Shown: positions 10,313 to 22,741 of the stretch, piece by piece
Numbering within the stretch: position 1 is the stretch's first letter
Layout: each line of letters begins with the position of its first letter
DNA from: Blattamonas nauphoetae
Taxonomy: Eukaryota > Preaxostyla > Oxymonadida
DNA length: 64,000 nucleotides
Assembly (NCBI GenBank): GCA_033064195.1
Contig: JARBJD010000144.1
Location: 115,498 to 179,497 of the forward strand
Direction of reading: 5' to 3'
The notes under the pieces: model-generated
The model's input: the letters and a program-made list of their open reading frames with translations, nothing else
Told to the model about the DNA's origin: nothing
Database searches by the model: none
Translations under genes and position numbers: made by a program

Positions 10313-11911
10313 CTATGCTTCCATTCCGAATTCCTTTGTCCATTCATCACAACGTTGAATGTCCTCCTGAGAGACGGACTTCCTCGTAACAGCTAGAGCA
10401 TCGTCAAGATCTCCCTGGACAAATGAAAGAAGAGAGAAACAGACAACTTGAACCTCTGGCGTCATCAGCTTCTCTGGGGGAACATCAATCAACCTCATCT
10501 CAACCGCTCCGGGGGCACGAGGAGCGCAATCGATGTATTTTTCCTGGCCTGTTTTGGGGTCTTTGACTAAGCGGAAGTGCGTGGCCTTTTGCAGGCGACG
10601 AACTGGGCGCATCAAGGCCTCTCGAACGACAATGGAGATATCAGCTCCAGAATAGCTGGGAAACGATGAGAAAAGGGACCACGTCATACCCCTCTGACTT
10701 TTGGGCGAGCTGGAGGAATTGTTGGTCGTTGACTTGGTGAGGTGTGGTACCGATGTTCTTCTCAAACAGAATCTTCCGCGCATTGACTTCTGGGAGTGGG
10801 ATGTAGATTCTCTTCTCAAAACGACGGCGAACGGCGGAGTCCAGGTCCCACGGTGTGTTCGTCGCCCCAAGGAAGAGAAGGCCGTCATTGTCGTTTCCTA
10901 CACCCTGCATTTGGACAAGAAGTTCTGTTTTGACACGACGTGTTGATTCACTCTCGTTATCTCCTCTCTTTCCAGCGATTGAATCAATTTCATCGATAAA
11001 TACGATTGATGGTCTTTCCTTTCTTGCCAGCTCGAAAAGCGTTTTGACAAGACTATGAAAAAGAAAAGATGAAGCAGAATAATGGACGAACCGTTCACTC
11101 TGTCCCACCCATTTGGACATCAGATCAGACGACGAGACGGAGAAGAATGTAGCATCGACTTCAGTTGCTACAGCCTTTGCGAGAAAAGACTTTCCTGTTC
11201 CAGGAGGCTGTCATGAACAATGGAAAAAAAGATGAATCGACGAAGAGAAGAACAAACTCCGTAAAGCAGAATTCCCTTCCATGGTTTTCTGGCGCCTACA
11301 AACAGCTGGGGGAACTTGATCGGAAGAACAACAGCTTCTTTGAGTGATTCCTTTGCTTTTTCCAGACCAGCCACATCGTCCCAGGACACATTGGGCTTAT
11401 CTCTGACGATGGCTCCAGACAGAGCATCTTCCAGTTTTTTTGCTTCTTCGTCCCCGTCTTCACCCGAGCCTTTTCTGTGAGGAATGAAGTGAAAATAGCG
11501 AGAAACTTGGCTTGGGCATTGCCTGAATTCCCAGTCGGTTCTGGAACAGCTTCTTTTTTTTGTTTCTGTATCTTCTTTAAATACTCTGCTCGGCTAAACA
11601 GTTCTGTTATTCTATTCTGGAGTGATTGTTTGGATGCCTGAAATGACTCATCTGAAGATGGTGAAAAAGTGGTGAGAGATGATTCGTGACAAATACATTT
11701 GATGGCAGTTTGAAATGCTTTGATGGCATCAACATATGCACCAATTGCTTCTGAATACAGTTCTTGCTTTTCGTAATCGGATGCCTGGCGCGTAAGCTCC
11801 AAACCCTGTGGTGAGTGTGGACGAGGTAGAGATGATATAAAGAAGAAATAAGTTTATGAAAAATGTATAAAAAAGGAATACTCTTGTAACAAATGAATTG
11901 CTAGTCGCCAT
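10313..11911 (-). CDS. VPS4: VPS4 AAA ATPase
   Basis: VPS4 disassembles ESCRT-III polymers at endosomes and other membrane-remodelling sites. An N-terminal MIT domain ([24 protein letters not shown]) precedes a linker and an AAA cassette. Walker A is GPPGTGKS, Walker B IVFIDEID, and [11 protein letters not shown] and [25 protein letters not shown] (sensor and arginine-finger region) are intact. The VPS4-specific beta domain and C-terminal helix follow, ending FGMEA-TAG exactly where the family normally ends. At least six introns are inferred, including 11806-11881, 11475-11506, one inside the Walker A loop and one inside EGYSGAD. It should be catalytically competent. Confidence 0.93.
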
Positions 11912-12040
11912 GATAGAGATATGTGAAGATGGATAAAGTGAAACCCATACCCAATATTTTCTGATAGTAAATGACCACGTTTTACTATTCCATATGATTT
12001 CCATTTTATGTGTCATTGAAACTTAAGCATATCGTGGATA

Positions 12041-12229
12041 CAGGAATCAATATTTTCTTGTAGAATCTGAAAACGACCTCTTTACATCACTTCAAACATC
12101 ATCAACAGAAATCAGAGATTTGTCGAAGAGCATTCCAATACCTGCGAATTCAAGCATTTTCTCTTCTTTCATACACAATTCTCCTTCCTTTCAAATGGAA
12201 AGTGAACGAGGAATAGTTGCCAAAAATCG
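12041..12229 (+). other. possible short coding exon, plus strand
   Basis: After a TTTTCTTGTAG 3' splice-like site near 12054 there is an open frame of about 57 codons (SENDLFTSLQTSSTEIRDLS...) that ends at TAG 12227-12229. No convincing first exon or family was found. It lies between divergent VPS4 and a convergent minus-strand small gene. Chance openness is possible. Confidence 0.22.
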
Positions 12230-12237
12230 ATAGCACA

Positions 12238-12430
12238 TTATCTTCCATCAATTGTTGTCATTGAAAGACCATCTCGGGCACCTTCTGAGATTTCGAGTTT
12301 TAATTCCTCTATAAGATTCGAATTGTCTTTGGATATGGCAGTGGTAAATCGGATAAGTTGGCGGAAAGAAGTAAACATGATTTCTAACCATGAGAGTTGA
12401 GTGAGTTTTTTCACGACAGGATTCAGACAT
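12238..12430 (-). CDS. small split gene, about 53 residues, unknown function
   Basis: A 31-nt intron at 12384-12414 joins a five-codon first exon (MSESC) to a helical-looking segment (FRQLIRFTTAISKDNSNLIEELKLE) ending MTTIDGR-TAA. Codon choice and the amphipathic pattern resemble those of genuine neighbours. Small helical subunits of complexes (BLOC-like, tubulin- or dynein-associated) look like this, but no match is claimed. Confidence 0.4.
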
Positions 12431-12558
12431 GAGCTATCTGTGTTCAATTGTGGTCCAGATTTTCAAGGGACAGTGTGAAGGGACAATGATTATTGTGTAC
12501 GAAAGTGAAAAACAACCAAAACACAAAATTTACGACAAATAAAAGCTGTCACGGACAT

Positions 12559-13269
12559 TCAATCAATATACTTGCCAAAGGTGGAACGAAATTCAGCGAC
12601 AATTCGAGTCATTTTCTCAGAAAGGGCAAGAGACGGACCCATTGGTTGTCTAGTTGTTGGACTTGTTTTAGACGTTTTCAGATGTGCTTGAATGGCATTT
12701 TTCTCATAGAAATATCCATCTTCTGCCAATACTGGCGTTTGGAAGAACTGAAATAGTGGTGAAGATGAATTTTGTTAAATACCTTGAAAGTTATTGGACA
12801 CATCAAGTGCATGCTCTGTACTTCGAACATCACTGCATCTTTCCTTTCCTCATCATTTGAGCACTTTGACAGGACTTCAGCTGCTGTTCTGCACTTAGTG
12901 GGGATTGGATGGACTGGCTTAAGCTACAGAAATAAGAGAGGAGAACATACAAATTGAAAAATGATAAAAGGAAATAAAAGCAACCCCACCAACAGCTTGT
13001 TGTGAAGCTTGAGCTTGCTGTGCTCGAAGGGCTTGCTTTTTCTCATGTTCTTCTTGTAGTCGTTTATTTTCTTGCTGAACCCTTGCTTTTTCTTCTGCTT
13101 CCCACTTTCGTTTATCTTCTTCATATTGTTTGCGTGATTCAGCAACTTTTCGATTGTATTCTGCTTCCAATCTCTTGTTTTCTTGGTCTTGGGCAGGGTT
13201 TGGTTTTGAGGACATTCCAGCAATCCAATCTTCGTCTCTTCTTCGATTCCGTTCCCATTCACTTGTCAT
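12559..13269 (-). CDS. U-box domain protein (probable E3 ubiquitin ligase)
   Basis: The N-terminal 110 residues are an acidic/basic coiled coil (NKRLEAEYNRKVAESRKQY...). Two introns, one after AVGG and a short one inside the U-box after CPITFK, lead into a C-terminal U-box: MCPITFKFFQTPVLAEDGYFYEKNAI, then SPTTRQPMG, as in U-box E3s that bind E2~ubiquitin without zinc. The protein stops soon after the U-box at TGA (12559-12561). U-box plus coiled coil suggests a self-assembling ligase; substrates are unknown. Its start is about 50 bp from the divergent PIWI start. Confidence 0.8.
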
Positions 13270-13322
13270 TGTTTCTGAACGTGGTGAGTAGGTTGAGAAT
13301 AAAAGATCGGCCCATAAGAATC

Positions 13323-15891
13323 ATGGCTACTACAAATCACTCACTCCGTCCAGAAGAAAATCCACGCACCAACGGATCCCGCGAAGTTCAACTTTATGCT
13401 AATTCATACCGTTTACGAGTGTCTCTCCCGATCTACCAGTACTCGGTGGCAATCACTCCACCTCTTGATTCGTTCAAAGAAAAACGAACAAGAATCGGTT
13501 CGCTCCCCTGTATTTTGATATATTCTTCCTTGCACAGGTTTGATCAATGAAATCACAGACAAACATATCAAAGAACCATATTGCAGTATTTCATTTTCTG
13601 ATCTTCATCTTCACAAATTATCGTAGTATATGACAATACATCTCTCTTCTCCTATAAAGATCCGATTCCACAACTTGAATTTGATCTCGAAAGAAAGAGA
13701 ACTGATCGAGAGACGAAAGAATCACATGTGACCAAGTACAAAGTTGTGATGGAATTGGTTCACTGCTTCACCCCTGATGGAGAGGAAGAATATCCATTTA
13801 ATTGGTTGAACGTTTTCATTCGCAAACTCCAAGAGGATGATGGCTTTGTGAACATCAAACGCAACATGCTCGACCCACGCTTCAAGCGCCCCATCAATGG
13901 CACAAACCTCGAACTTTGGGAAGGTACCCGCTTTGTGATTTATCGTGGACTCTCTGGTGTCAATTTGGTTGCCGATAAGACTCATGGTATCCTGAGAACC
14001 GACACTGTTCTCCAAGCCTATGAACGGACCAATTCGCGACCTCATCTCGTCGAAGATCTGAAAAACTCGTTCATTGTGACTCAGTTTGCCCTTTTTTCCT
14101 TGAGTGACCGTTTATCTAATTGCATATCCGTTAATTCCAGTTACGGAGATCGATACAGCACCTACCGAATTATCAATGTCTTGACTGATAAAACCCCCCG
14201 AACTTACACATTCCCCCGTTATCAGAATGATGGCTCAAAGAAAGATGAATCTGTTGAAGAATATTACAAAGACCGCTATGGAATCACTCTGACCCCAGAC
14301 CAGCCCATTCTGATGTGCAAGACGACTGGAGGCCGTGCATCAACAAGACTCTGTGCTATCCCAATGGAAGTTGCCCATGCCACTGGAATTCCAGAGGAGA
14401 TCCGCAGAGATTTCATGAAAATGAAAGCCATCAAAGAAGCACACCAATCTGCCCCAGCAATGAGGAAACAGAAGATCGAAGATGTCACTGGCCAATTGCT
14501 CAACCATGAAGTCTGACTTTGTGTTGTTTTCATCAAATTCCCTTCGTTTTCTTTGGCATTTCCAGAAACTCGTGAAGAGTGGAATTGAACCTGTTGAAAA
14601 GACGATGCTCAAGCTGACTGGCCGCAGTTGCCCGCCTGTTGAACTTGTGTGGGGAGGGAACACCAGAAAGCCTGTTCGCAACGGCAACTTCCGAGACCAC
14701 CCACGCGACGCCACTGTGCTCCGCCCTGTGCCCCTCACGCGGTGGGTGATCGTGCACACGGACCGCGACCGCCGCGCAGCCGACAATCTCGTCAGTCAGC
14801 TGCAGCGTGTGGCCAAGAATGTGAAGATCGACAAACCCGACTTCCTCGAAATCCGCGGGTCGCGTCCAAACGAGTACGTCTCCGACTTCAAACGAGAGTT
14901 CTCGAGCCGCTTCCAGAAGCACCAGCTGGTCGTGTTCATCCTGCCCGACCGCGACACCCGCCGGTACCGCGACCTGAAGATCCACACCGAGACCGAGTGT
15001 CCCATCCCGTCACAGTGCGTGCTCGGGAAGAACGCTGTGGGGCAGGACCTGTCCAAGTTCACTGGCATCTGGACGCAGGTGCAACAGAAGATCGGCGGAG
15101 TCTGCTGGGCTGTCCCCACACCGAGCTGGGTTGTGCCCAACCCCACCGACGAGCCCCTCGCGGATGGTGGAGTGATGACGATGGGCATCAACGTCACAAA
15201 GACATCACCATTCAAGCCTGGCCTCGCCGCGTTCGTCGCGTCGTACAACCACGAGATGACACTCTTCCACCAGCGCACACTGAAGCTGCAGGCAAAGGGC
15301 GAGCTGATCGAGCAGCGTCTGGACTCGTTCACCATCGAGGCCCTCAAGCAGTACAAAGCACGGAACAAAGACAAGCTGCCCAGCTACATCTTCATCTACC
15401 GCGACGCCCTCGCCGAGGTGCACTTCCAGCGCAGCATCGAAGTGGAGTACCGCCAGATCCTCACCGCCTGCCAGGGCTTCGACGAGGAAGGGGTGGCCAA
15501 CTACCGCCCGCGCATCAGCTGGATTGTGACGGAGAAGAAGACCAACCACCGCCTCTTCACCGCCGACAACAGAAACCCCGACCCAGGCACGATCGTCGAC
15601 ACCGACATTGTGTCTGCTAAGTACAACGACTTCTTCATGGTCTCGCAATCGGTTAGTCCGCAGACCACAGCCCTCCCGTCGCGTTATGTCATTCTGAAGG
15701 ACAGAACACGCCTCACCCCCGCGCAGATCCAAGACTTCACCCACTCCATGTGCTACTGCTACTGCAACTACCTCGGCGCAATCTCCATGCCACTCCCCGT
15801 CCACATGGCGAGCAAGCTGAGCATGCACACGATGGAGGTTCTTGGTGTCGACAACATCTGCAAGCTCCCTGATACCTCTTACCAGATTTGA
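13323..15891 (+). CDS. PIWI-clade Argonaute protein
   Basis: The architecture is full-length Argonaute: N-terminal domain (EVQLYANSYRL, YDNTSLFSYKDPIP), PAZ (YGDRYSTYRIINVLTD, then YYKDRYGI, LMCKT), MID (RWVIVHTDRD, HQLVVFILPDRD) and PIWI (ecodes from about SQCVLGKNA to the C-terminus). Four introns are inferred (13498-13537, 13586-13626, 14084-14140, 14511-14565), with a long final exon. In the PIWI fold the first catalytic Asp position reads MGINV (usually GIDV) and the position that is usually His reads MASKLS; the middle Asp (YRDALAE) is kept. Guide binding looks likely and slicing doubtful. Likely role: small-RNA silencing, possibly of the transposons seen further along the window. Confidence 0.92.
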
Positions 15892-16021
15892 TTCCCCACC
15901 CCACCCATCACCACACAATTCTCCTGACGTCTTTAGAAAGAAACGAGGGTGTTAAACACTGTTTCAAAGATAGTAAATAACGGGGTTAAACTCAAACAAC
16001 TGAAACTGGATCAAGTGAATA

Positions 16022-18912
16022 CTATGATTGATGAAAATCATTCGTCTTCCGTGTGGATATACAGAATGAGACGATACACACGATCTGGATGGCGACGCCT
16101 GTGATGAGCAGCGGGAAGCAGCAGATGGACCAGGAGAAGGCAGGTGTGAATTTTGAAGCGAGGATTGTCCAGAAAATTTGAAAAGTGTAGAACACAATAA
16201 GACTGAGAACAGAAAGGATAGGGTGTGTTTGAGTTCGCGTGTGTGTCGGGTGAGGCAGTGTGGGGTCTCCGACAAAGAAAGATTGGAGGGCGCGTCGGAA
16301 GCGGGAGGACGAGGAACACTTTGTGGGAAAGAAAGGAGGGTAGTTTGCGATGAGGGAGAAGTGCGGGAGGATCGCAGCGGGAACCAAGATGAGAGCAAGC
16401 ACTGCCACAGTGTCGACTCGGGTGACGCTGGTTCCACCCTGCGAGGCTGTCCACACTCCAGCACGGAACGAGCGGATGGGTCCTTCGTCGGGGGCAGAGA
16501 GGAGGGGGACGAAGTGGAAAACGACAATGGCCAGGACGACGATGAGCGTGCAGACAGGCGGGAGGTAGTAGGAAGGGTACAGCTTTCGGATGAGGTAGAC
16601 GAGAAAGCGCTCCTTGCACGACGTCGGAGGTGGGGTGAGGAGGTCGTCGGCTGGCCTGACTGTCAGAGGCTGCAGTTCCCGCTTGCTGTCATCCTCGACT
16701 GTGCCATTGATGGTCGTGAAGCCAATTCGATGGGAGTGACGGGACTGGCTGAACTGAAACACTTGACGTTCAAAACGGGCGATGCGTTGTGAACACGCGC
16801 AGCAGCAGATGCTGAACGACTTCGGGATGCAAGTGAAGGCCCACGTGACAGAGCAGCATCGAACGCACGCAGAGAACCCTTTTGAGTCGGAATCGTCTTC
16901 AGGCAGCGTCAGCCGAGAGGGATACATCACCACCTCGCGGATGATCTCTTTCGACGAGCGGAGACGAACAGCAGCCGAGTGATGTGGGGTGTGGCGCAAC
17001 GTGTTGAGGCGTGATCGCTGCAGAAGCTGAGCAAAAAGAGGGACGGTGAAGGAGAGAAGGAAGGCGATGATGGGGAGGATCGAGAACACAAGCAGTCCCA
17101 TCTTGATCAACTTGTCCGCAGGCAGATTGATGATGATGCGCTGAACAGAGAGAGGGAAGTTGAGGGTGCGGCCTGAATAAGAAAAGGTATGGCCAGCAAA
17201 CACCAACTCCTTCTCAGCTGCATTTTGGGCGGCTGGGAGAGGCTGCTCGTCTGAGGTTGGGGTGACGTCGACCACGACGTGTGTGTAGAATGTGTAGAAC
17301 GCGTGCTTCGAGAACTCTTTTGGGTCCCATCTTGCAACGAAGAGTGGGATGTTGTTCGGGTTGGGCTGTGTGGTGAGGGAGAGGTTGAACGAGCGGAGTG
17401 GTGGCTTCGACATGCGGGCGAGCTGATCTGTCCGGAAGGCTGCACCTTCGTACACATCCACCCACACCTTGCTCACGGCCGAGTCAGAGTGGATGATCGC
17501 GCGGATGTGTGTGGAGTTCTGCACAAGGCCCCAGTGTGTCCGCGCTGTGATCTGATCCGACGGGGGCGGGTTGGTGATCTGGACAAAGACGAGCGGGTTG
17601 CGTGACTTGTCTTCTCCGTCCAGCTCGTTGGAAGGAGGCTGCGTGTGCTTGAAATACACAGCGAGGTTGTTGGCCAGCGCAGACACACTGCCAGTGAATG
17701 TCTGCGGAGGGTCCGACAGAAGCCCCTGACCCATTCCCTGCGAGAGAGCATACGCTCGTGTCGTGCCCCACGTGTACTCCTTGAACTGCACCATGCCGTG
17801 GTCGAGGGTGAAGATTCGGTATGCGCGCTGCTGTCCAAATGCGGCCGCGAGGAGCTCTCTCGACACTCGCTCCTTCCTTCCCGACGGCGTGCGTGTGTAG
17901 AACGTGCGGTCGGCGTGCGAGGCGTGGTAGTGTCCGCAGAGCAGCGAGAGGATGGGAGCGGTGTCGGGATTGGGCCGCTCGAGAAGGTCGGAAAGGATGC
18001 TCCGGCCGGGCTCGTTGGTTGTGAAGAGCGGAGAGTGCGTGGCGAGGAAGGTGCCCGTGCTGGACGACACGGCTGGCGAGTGGAGCTCGTCGAAAAGGAG
18101 CTTCGTTGTGTTTGTGGGGGTGCCCACGATATTGTCGTACGAAGGGAGGGTTCCGAAGAAGCTCAGAGGCTGAATTAACGCTGGAAACAAATGATGAAGG
18201 GGAGGGCAGACAGGGGAGGAGATTAGTGTCAACGAGGACGAAGGAGTATGTCAATGGTTTGTCGACCGATATCAAAAGGTCATCAGGCGGGAGTGTGATG
18301 GTGTGTGAGTGCACAAGCTTCTTCAGTGGTCCACATGATGAGTATTTGGTGAAGTGATCATTCTCTGCGAACTGTTTCAGCAATCCAGGTGCTACACGAA
18401 ATAAGCAAGTAGAAAGAAAAACAATCATGATTTCCTCTTATATCAAGCCAAGAGTCACAATTATCCCAACCACGAGCTTGGATAGTTTCGTAGTACTTCT
18501 GGAATTCGAGTTCGTCTGGGACCGTGCGAAAACTGGATGGATATGGGACAAAATGAAGAGACAAACGCTTTCATCCCTTCTACAAGATCACCAGTCACAA
18601 GTACAGTTGTTGGTTTAACTAATTTGTCGACCACAGTATCAACAAAAGCTCTGACAAGAAAATGAGAACGAGAAAAAGAGACTCCCATTGTTCTGGTGTT
18701 GTGTAATGGCCTCCAATGTGCATATCGGTGATGTGCATGAATATTCCGGTGCCAGTTGCTTGGTCTGCAAGGACAGCTCCTGGTTTGATGAAGGAATGAT
18801 TCATGATTGGTTGTAGTTGTGGTGACTGATTGCGGACTGTCCGTGTCACTCCAAGAACAATTCCTCCTGTCATAGAAAGGACGATTGTCGTCCAAATACA
18901 ACAACCGAGCAT
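16022..18912 (-). CDS. TMEM62-like membrane metallophosphoesterase
   Basis: The N-terminal hydrophobic segment (signal anchor, CIWTTIVLSMTGGIVLG) is followed by calcineurin-like metal-site motifs in order: HITDMHIGG, VTGDLVEG, DIRGNHD, then THSP and LCGHYHA. WLDIRGNHD and the spacing match the TMEM62 family. After a beta-rich domain, the C-terminal half has several membrane spans (near GLLVFSILPIIAFLLSF, CTLIVVLAIVVFHFVPL and others). Introns of about 31-45 nt are inferred in the N-terminal third, the one near 18150-18182 being about 31 nt. The last 2.1 kb is one exon, ending TAG. Substrate and compartment are unknown. Confidence 0.82.
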
Positions 18913-19068
18913 GATGGATTCGCGTTTCTCTCAGGAAAAGAAAAAAGTGTTTAAGGGTCGAGCAAAAATAAGTTTTCGGTCTCCTTATAAAAAGTGCAAC
19001 AAATAAAGAGTGGAGTGATTGAATATCCAAAAATACGGCATTCTTACCCAAACAGTAGTCTCATCCGA

Positions 19069-20275
19069 TCACTCTTCTGGAGCAATCAATGGAGGAATAG
19101 ATAAGTCTTGCTCGAGGACATTTTCTTGTTCATTATGATGATCAGAGGAGAGTTCACTCCTGTGTGACAAGGGAATGCCACGTGACGATCGAGGAGTGTT
19201 CTCTTCACGCAGTCGTTCAAACTTTTCTTTTTCATGACTAGAGATTGATTTGAGTTTTTCTTTGATGGATAACACAACAGAATAATCAGGTTTCGAAGAT
19301 TGGGTTGGAGTTATGTCTGATTTGGAGCTATTCGAGAAATCTTCGCTTTGAGAGGGATGGGTGATCGTTGTAGAATGAACAGGAGTCCGAAGAGCATCTT
19401 CACCACCAGTAAAGTGTTGAGTTTTCGTTGACTGATGTGGAATTTGTTCGGTATTTGTGTTTTTATGTGATAAATTGCGTGGCTCTGTTGTCTTGAAGGA
19501 ACTAGGAGGAGATGTGCTGTGAAGACGACGTTTCGGATCACCTTGTACACCCCAAACAGGTTCTGTTGGCGAAGTTGTTGTGTCATGAGAGAGAGGTTCA
19601 GAGAAAGATGGAATGGCTTGTGAGGTGCGAGGCGCAGTGGATGAGAAGGGTTGGGGATCGGGTTTGCTCCTCGAAGGTTGCTCCTCAGAGGGGAGAATTG
19701 GTGTTTGGAGTGGTTTTCGATGGATTGATTCAGAGGACCTTGTTTCTGGGGATGTGAAATGTCTTGGTGTTCGTTGTCGCCGAACTGAAAGAGGAGTTCG
19801 TAATGGCTCCTGTCCCTCACGGGAGAGAACATTCTGTTGGAGTGAATCAAGCATCAATGACCGTGTGCCATGTGGATCAGGCGTGAGAGCAAGAGCTGTT
19901 AGGATACCAGTAGGTTGCGAGCTGACCCTAAAAACTGATGGAAAAAAGGAGAAACGGAGTAGTTTGAGATAGGAGTGGGTTTGGTCGAGGTGGCGTCACA
20001 TATGTGTGTGCAGCGTCCTTTCGTCGAATGATTTGTTCAATTTGAACTTTTTCTTCGTGGCGTTGTGGTGTTCGATGAGTTCTTCCAGGAGTATCTACAA
20101 CATGAATACAAATAAGGAAGAAAACAGAGATAATCGTGAAGAATAGGTGATAGAACAGGAAGAGATTTGAATTTTGAAATTGAGTTTGTGTTCATCAGGA
20201 ATACATACACAGTGTTCGAACAGGAGAGTAAAGTGATCCAAACGATGATGAAGTTCCAGAAAATGTTGAGTACAT
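19069..20275 (-). CDS. disordered Ser/Thr/Pro-rich protein, unknown
   Basis: Two introns (a longer one of about 124 nt near 20096-20220 and a 30-nt one near 19930-19960) connect MYSTFSGTSSSFGSLYSPVR, a basic segment (KVQIEQIIRRKD), and a long C-terminal exon. The protein is about 330 residues with no recognisable fold, rich in SP/TP sites and ending in charged helices (VVLSIKEKLKSISSHEKEKFE). Many SP/TP sites suggest cell-cycle kinase control or a scaffold role; this is inference. It lies between divergent and tandem minus-strand genes without clear operonic logic. Confidence 0.6.
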
Positions 20276-20456
20276 ACAAAATTTCTCGATAGTTGATAAG
20301 TTAGTTCTGAGTTTTCTCCCACAACAAAACACTTTTCATCGACTCCCACTGGGAATCACGATAATCCAACCACAAGAGCATGTCTCAGTGGCTAGGATGG
20401 ACTCAAAATCATTTATGAACTTTTCTGGTGCGCGAGAAAAGGGAGGAAGTGAAGTG

Positions 20457-21612
20457 TTACGACTTTTTCTTTCGAGCCTCGCGGTCGGCTTGAAGCTGAG
20501 CACGGGCCTTCTCCAGTGCCTCCTTGTCCTTCTTCTTCTCCCTCATTCTCTCCTGACAGAGTGAAGACACAATAAACAGACCTCTCTTTGTTGTTTCAGC
20601 CGCTGCTGTTCGATGATTTCCTTGTTCTTCAGAGCTTCCTTCCCAAACTCGATTCGCTTCCTCTCCTTCTCTCGCTCGTCCTGTCTCTCCTTCTCCTGAA
20701 TCTCTCTCCGGATCCTTTCCTGAAGCTTGCGGGCTCTGCAAAGATCAAACAATCAAAATGCACACTCTTCCTTCATCTCCGCGGCGTCTCTTCGCGACTC
20801 GGCTGTTCCTCGCGCGTCCTCCGCCATCAGCTGGTTGATGACTGCCATGTCCTCCGGTGAGATATCCTGTGCTCCGCCCGTCCCTTCTGTCGGGGCCGCT
20901 CCGTCCGCTGGTTCGGCCCCTTCGGCAGGTGGCTGTCCATCTGAGATGGTCTGTCCGGTGCTCGCAGACGTGGAGACGACCTTCAGCCCCTGACTCGCCA
21001 GATATGCTGCTAGCTCAGCTTCCCCACCGTTGGCAAGGTCAAATGTGGGGGCTTGGGCGTTGGGGTCAGCGGGGGGAGGGACAGCAAGCTTTTTGTTTGG
21101 TTTGATTTGCGCAGCGATTTCCTCTTCCGAGAGGCCTTGATCAACAAGGTCGCGGATGCGACGAGAGAGTGCGGACTCTTCTAGTTCTGATTGGAGTAGC
21201 TTCTTTTCTTTCTTCGGCGCTGGTGTGGCTTGTTCAGTCTGTGGACTGCCTCCTTTGGGATGAATGATAACACCCTTCAGAGGATCAAAATCCCCCAAGT
21301 CTCCTTCAGCAAATACCCTGAAAAGATGAAAGAGTGGAGATCGAACCAATCGAGCGCATCTTGGAGATTGGGAAATTCCACGGCTTTTCTAAACAGATAA
21401 ATGTGAGGGAAAATTAGAACGAAATCAATGACATCACAGACTTGATTGTTTCCTATGAGAGAGAAGAAAGGAAGAACGACAAACTTCTGGAAAGTTGAAG
21501 AGAGACAATGCTTGATGAAGTTCTTGATTCCAGGCAGTCTCTTCTGTGTTTTGATCGACTAAGGAGAAGATGGGAAAATGTGATGAGAAATTTAGAAAAA
21601 AGTACTTTCCAT
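20457..21612 (-). CDS. UBA plus coiled-coil protein resembling UBXN1/SAKS1 but without a UBX domain
   Basis: Splicing several short introns gives MEIDQNTEETAWNQE, then a UBA-like three-helix segment (LFNFPEETIKKAV, FPNLQDALDWVFAEG), a Pro/Gly/Ala-rich linker and a long basic coiled coil (RIRREIQEKERQDEREKERK, IIEQQRLKQQREERMREKKK) ending ARKKKS-TAA. UBXN1-type p97 adaptors have UBA, coiled coil and then UBX. Here the protein stops just where UBX would begin. It could bind ubiquitin but lacks the usual p97-binding module. The short, tight gap (about 107 bp) to the divergent dehydrodolichyl synthase suggests a shared promoter. Confidence 0.65.
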
Positions 21613-21719
21613 AGTTGTATCCGTCATCCGTAGAGAATGAATGATAACTAAAAAAACAGTGGGGTGATTCATCGATCCCACGTTTTGGATAACAATTCAT
21701 CTCCAATTTGCGATTCCAA

Positions 21720-22654
21720 ATGTCATCTATCCTAAAATCGCTCGACACGTTCATCACTTCACGAGTACTCAAGTATTATCAAACAAAACCAATCCCGAAC
21801 CATATAGCTGTTATTATGGATGGAAACAGGAGGTGGTCCAAGAACCATAGTCTTTCCAAGCAAGAGGGACACAAAGCAGGTTACGATACTCTCTTTTCGA
21901 ATGCCGATCTCTGCTTCCAGCTCGGAGTGCATCATCTCACAGCCTATGCTTTTAGTGCTGATAATTTTACACGGGAACAATCCGAAGTTGACTATCTAAT
22001 GACACTTGCTAATATGGCCATCAAAACCTTTACAGAAAAAAAGTTCACACATTTTTTCTGTTATCCAATCATCTCTCTCCAGAGCAGAACTTAGTGAAAA
22101 AGGAATTCGATTAACTGTTTTTGGTGATCTTCAATTCCTCTTGGAACGATACCATGACCGAAAAGCAGCCTCTGCATTGCGAGAGAAGTGTTTACAAATC
22201 ATGGAAGAAACCAAAAACAATTCCCCGTTTGCTGTTTTCAATTCGATCACTTTCATTCATAGTTTTCATCTAAATATCTGCTTTTGCTATTCTTCACGTC
22301 ATGAAATGCAAATGTCAGCCCAGTCAATGATCGAATCAGTCAAACAAGGAAAGGTCCATCCAGACGATCTGTCGTATAGTATGTTTTCAAATGGATTGTA
22401 CACAGCCGGGCAGCCCGCACCAGATCTCCTCATCCGCACATCAGGGGAGACTCGTCTCTCTGATTTTCTCCTCTCGCAATCAGCATTTACACTTCTCCAC
22501 TTTGTCCCAGTGAATTGGCCTGATTTCACCAGGAGGAGAATGTTGGACTCTATCAGATACTACCTTAAGCATCATGATTCACTCATGGTTCGTTATTTTC
22601 GATTCATCAATCTATCACGTTTAGGATCTTAGAAAATCATTCGTCGAGACGTAA
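21720..22654 (+). CDS. DHDDS: dehydrodolichyl diphosphate synthase catalytic subunit (cis-prenyltransferase)
   Basis: This enzyme elongates farnesyl diphosphate with isopentenyl units to make the dolichol precursor for N-glycosylation at the ER. HIAVIMDGNRRW (catalytic Asp loop), AYAFSADNFTR, FHLNICFCYSSRHEM and PDLLIRTSGETRLSDFLL (RTSGE) are all present. Introns are inferred after FTEKK, after NNSP, and after HDSLM; the middle one fixes the frame in front of the conserved SRHE. The start is the ATG at 21720. The CDS ends VET-TAA, though the same frame reopens for about 28 codons, so a further 24-nt intron could extend it to 22741. It works in the same pathway as ALG13. Confidence 0.88.
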
Positions 22655-22741
22655 ACAGCTCATGAGCACAAATTTGTCTTGAATAATCCATTGATATTGG
22701 AGACAAGCGCAGATATTCATGCCAATCTCCACGATATCTAA

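Noticed and set aside
14649..15918. Long alternative frames on both strands in the PIWI region
   Set aside because: High-GC codon bias in the real gene keeps shadow frames open; only the PIWI frame has conserved motifs.
16178..18178. Plus-strand open frames opposite the TMEM62-like gene
   Set aside because: Arg/Glu-rich shadow sequence; the minus strand has ordered phosphoesterase motifs and membrane spans.
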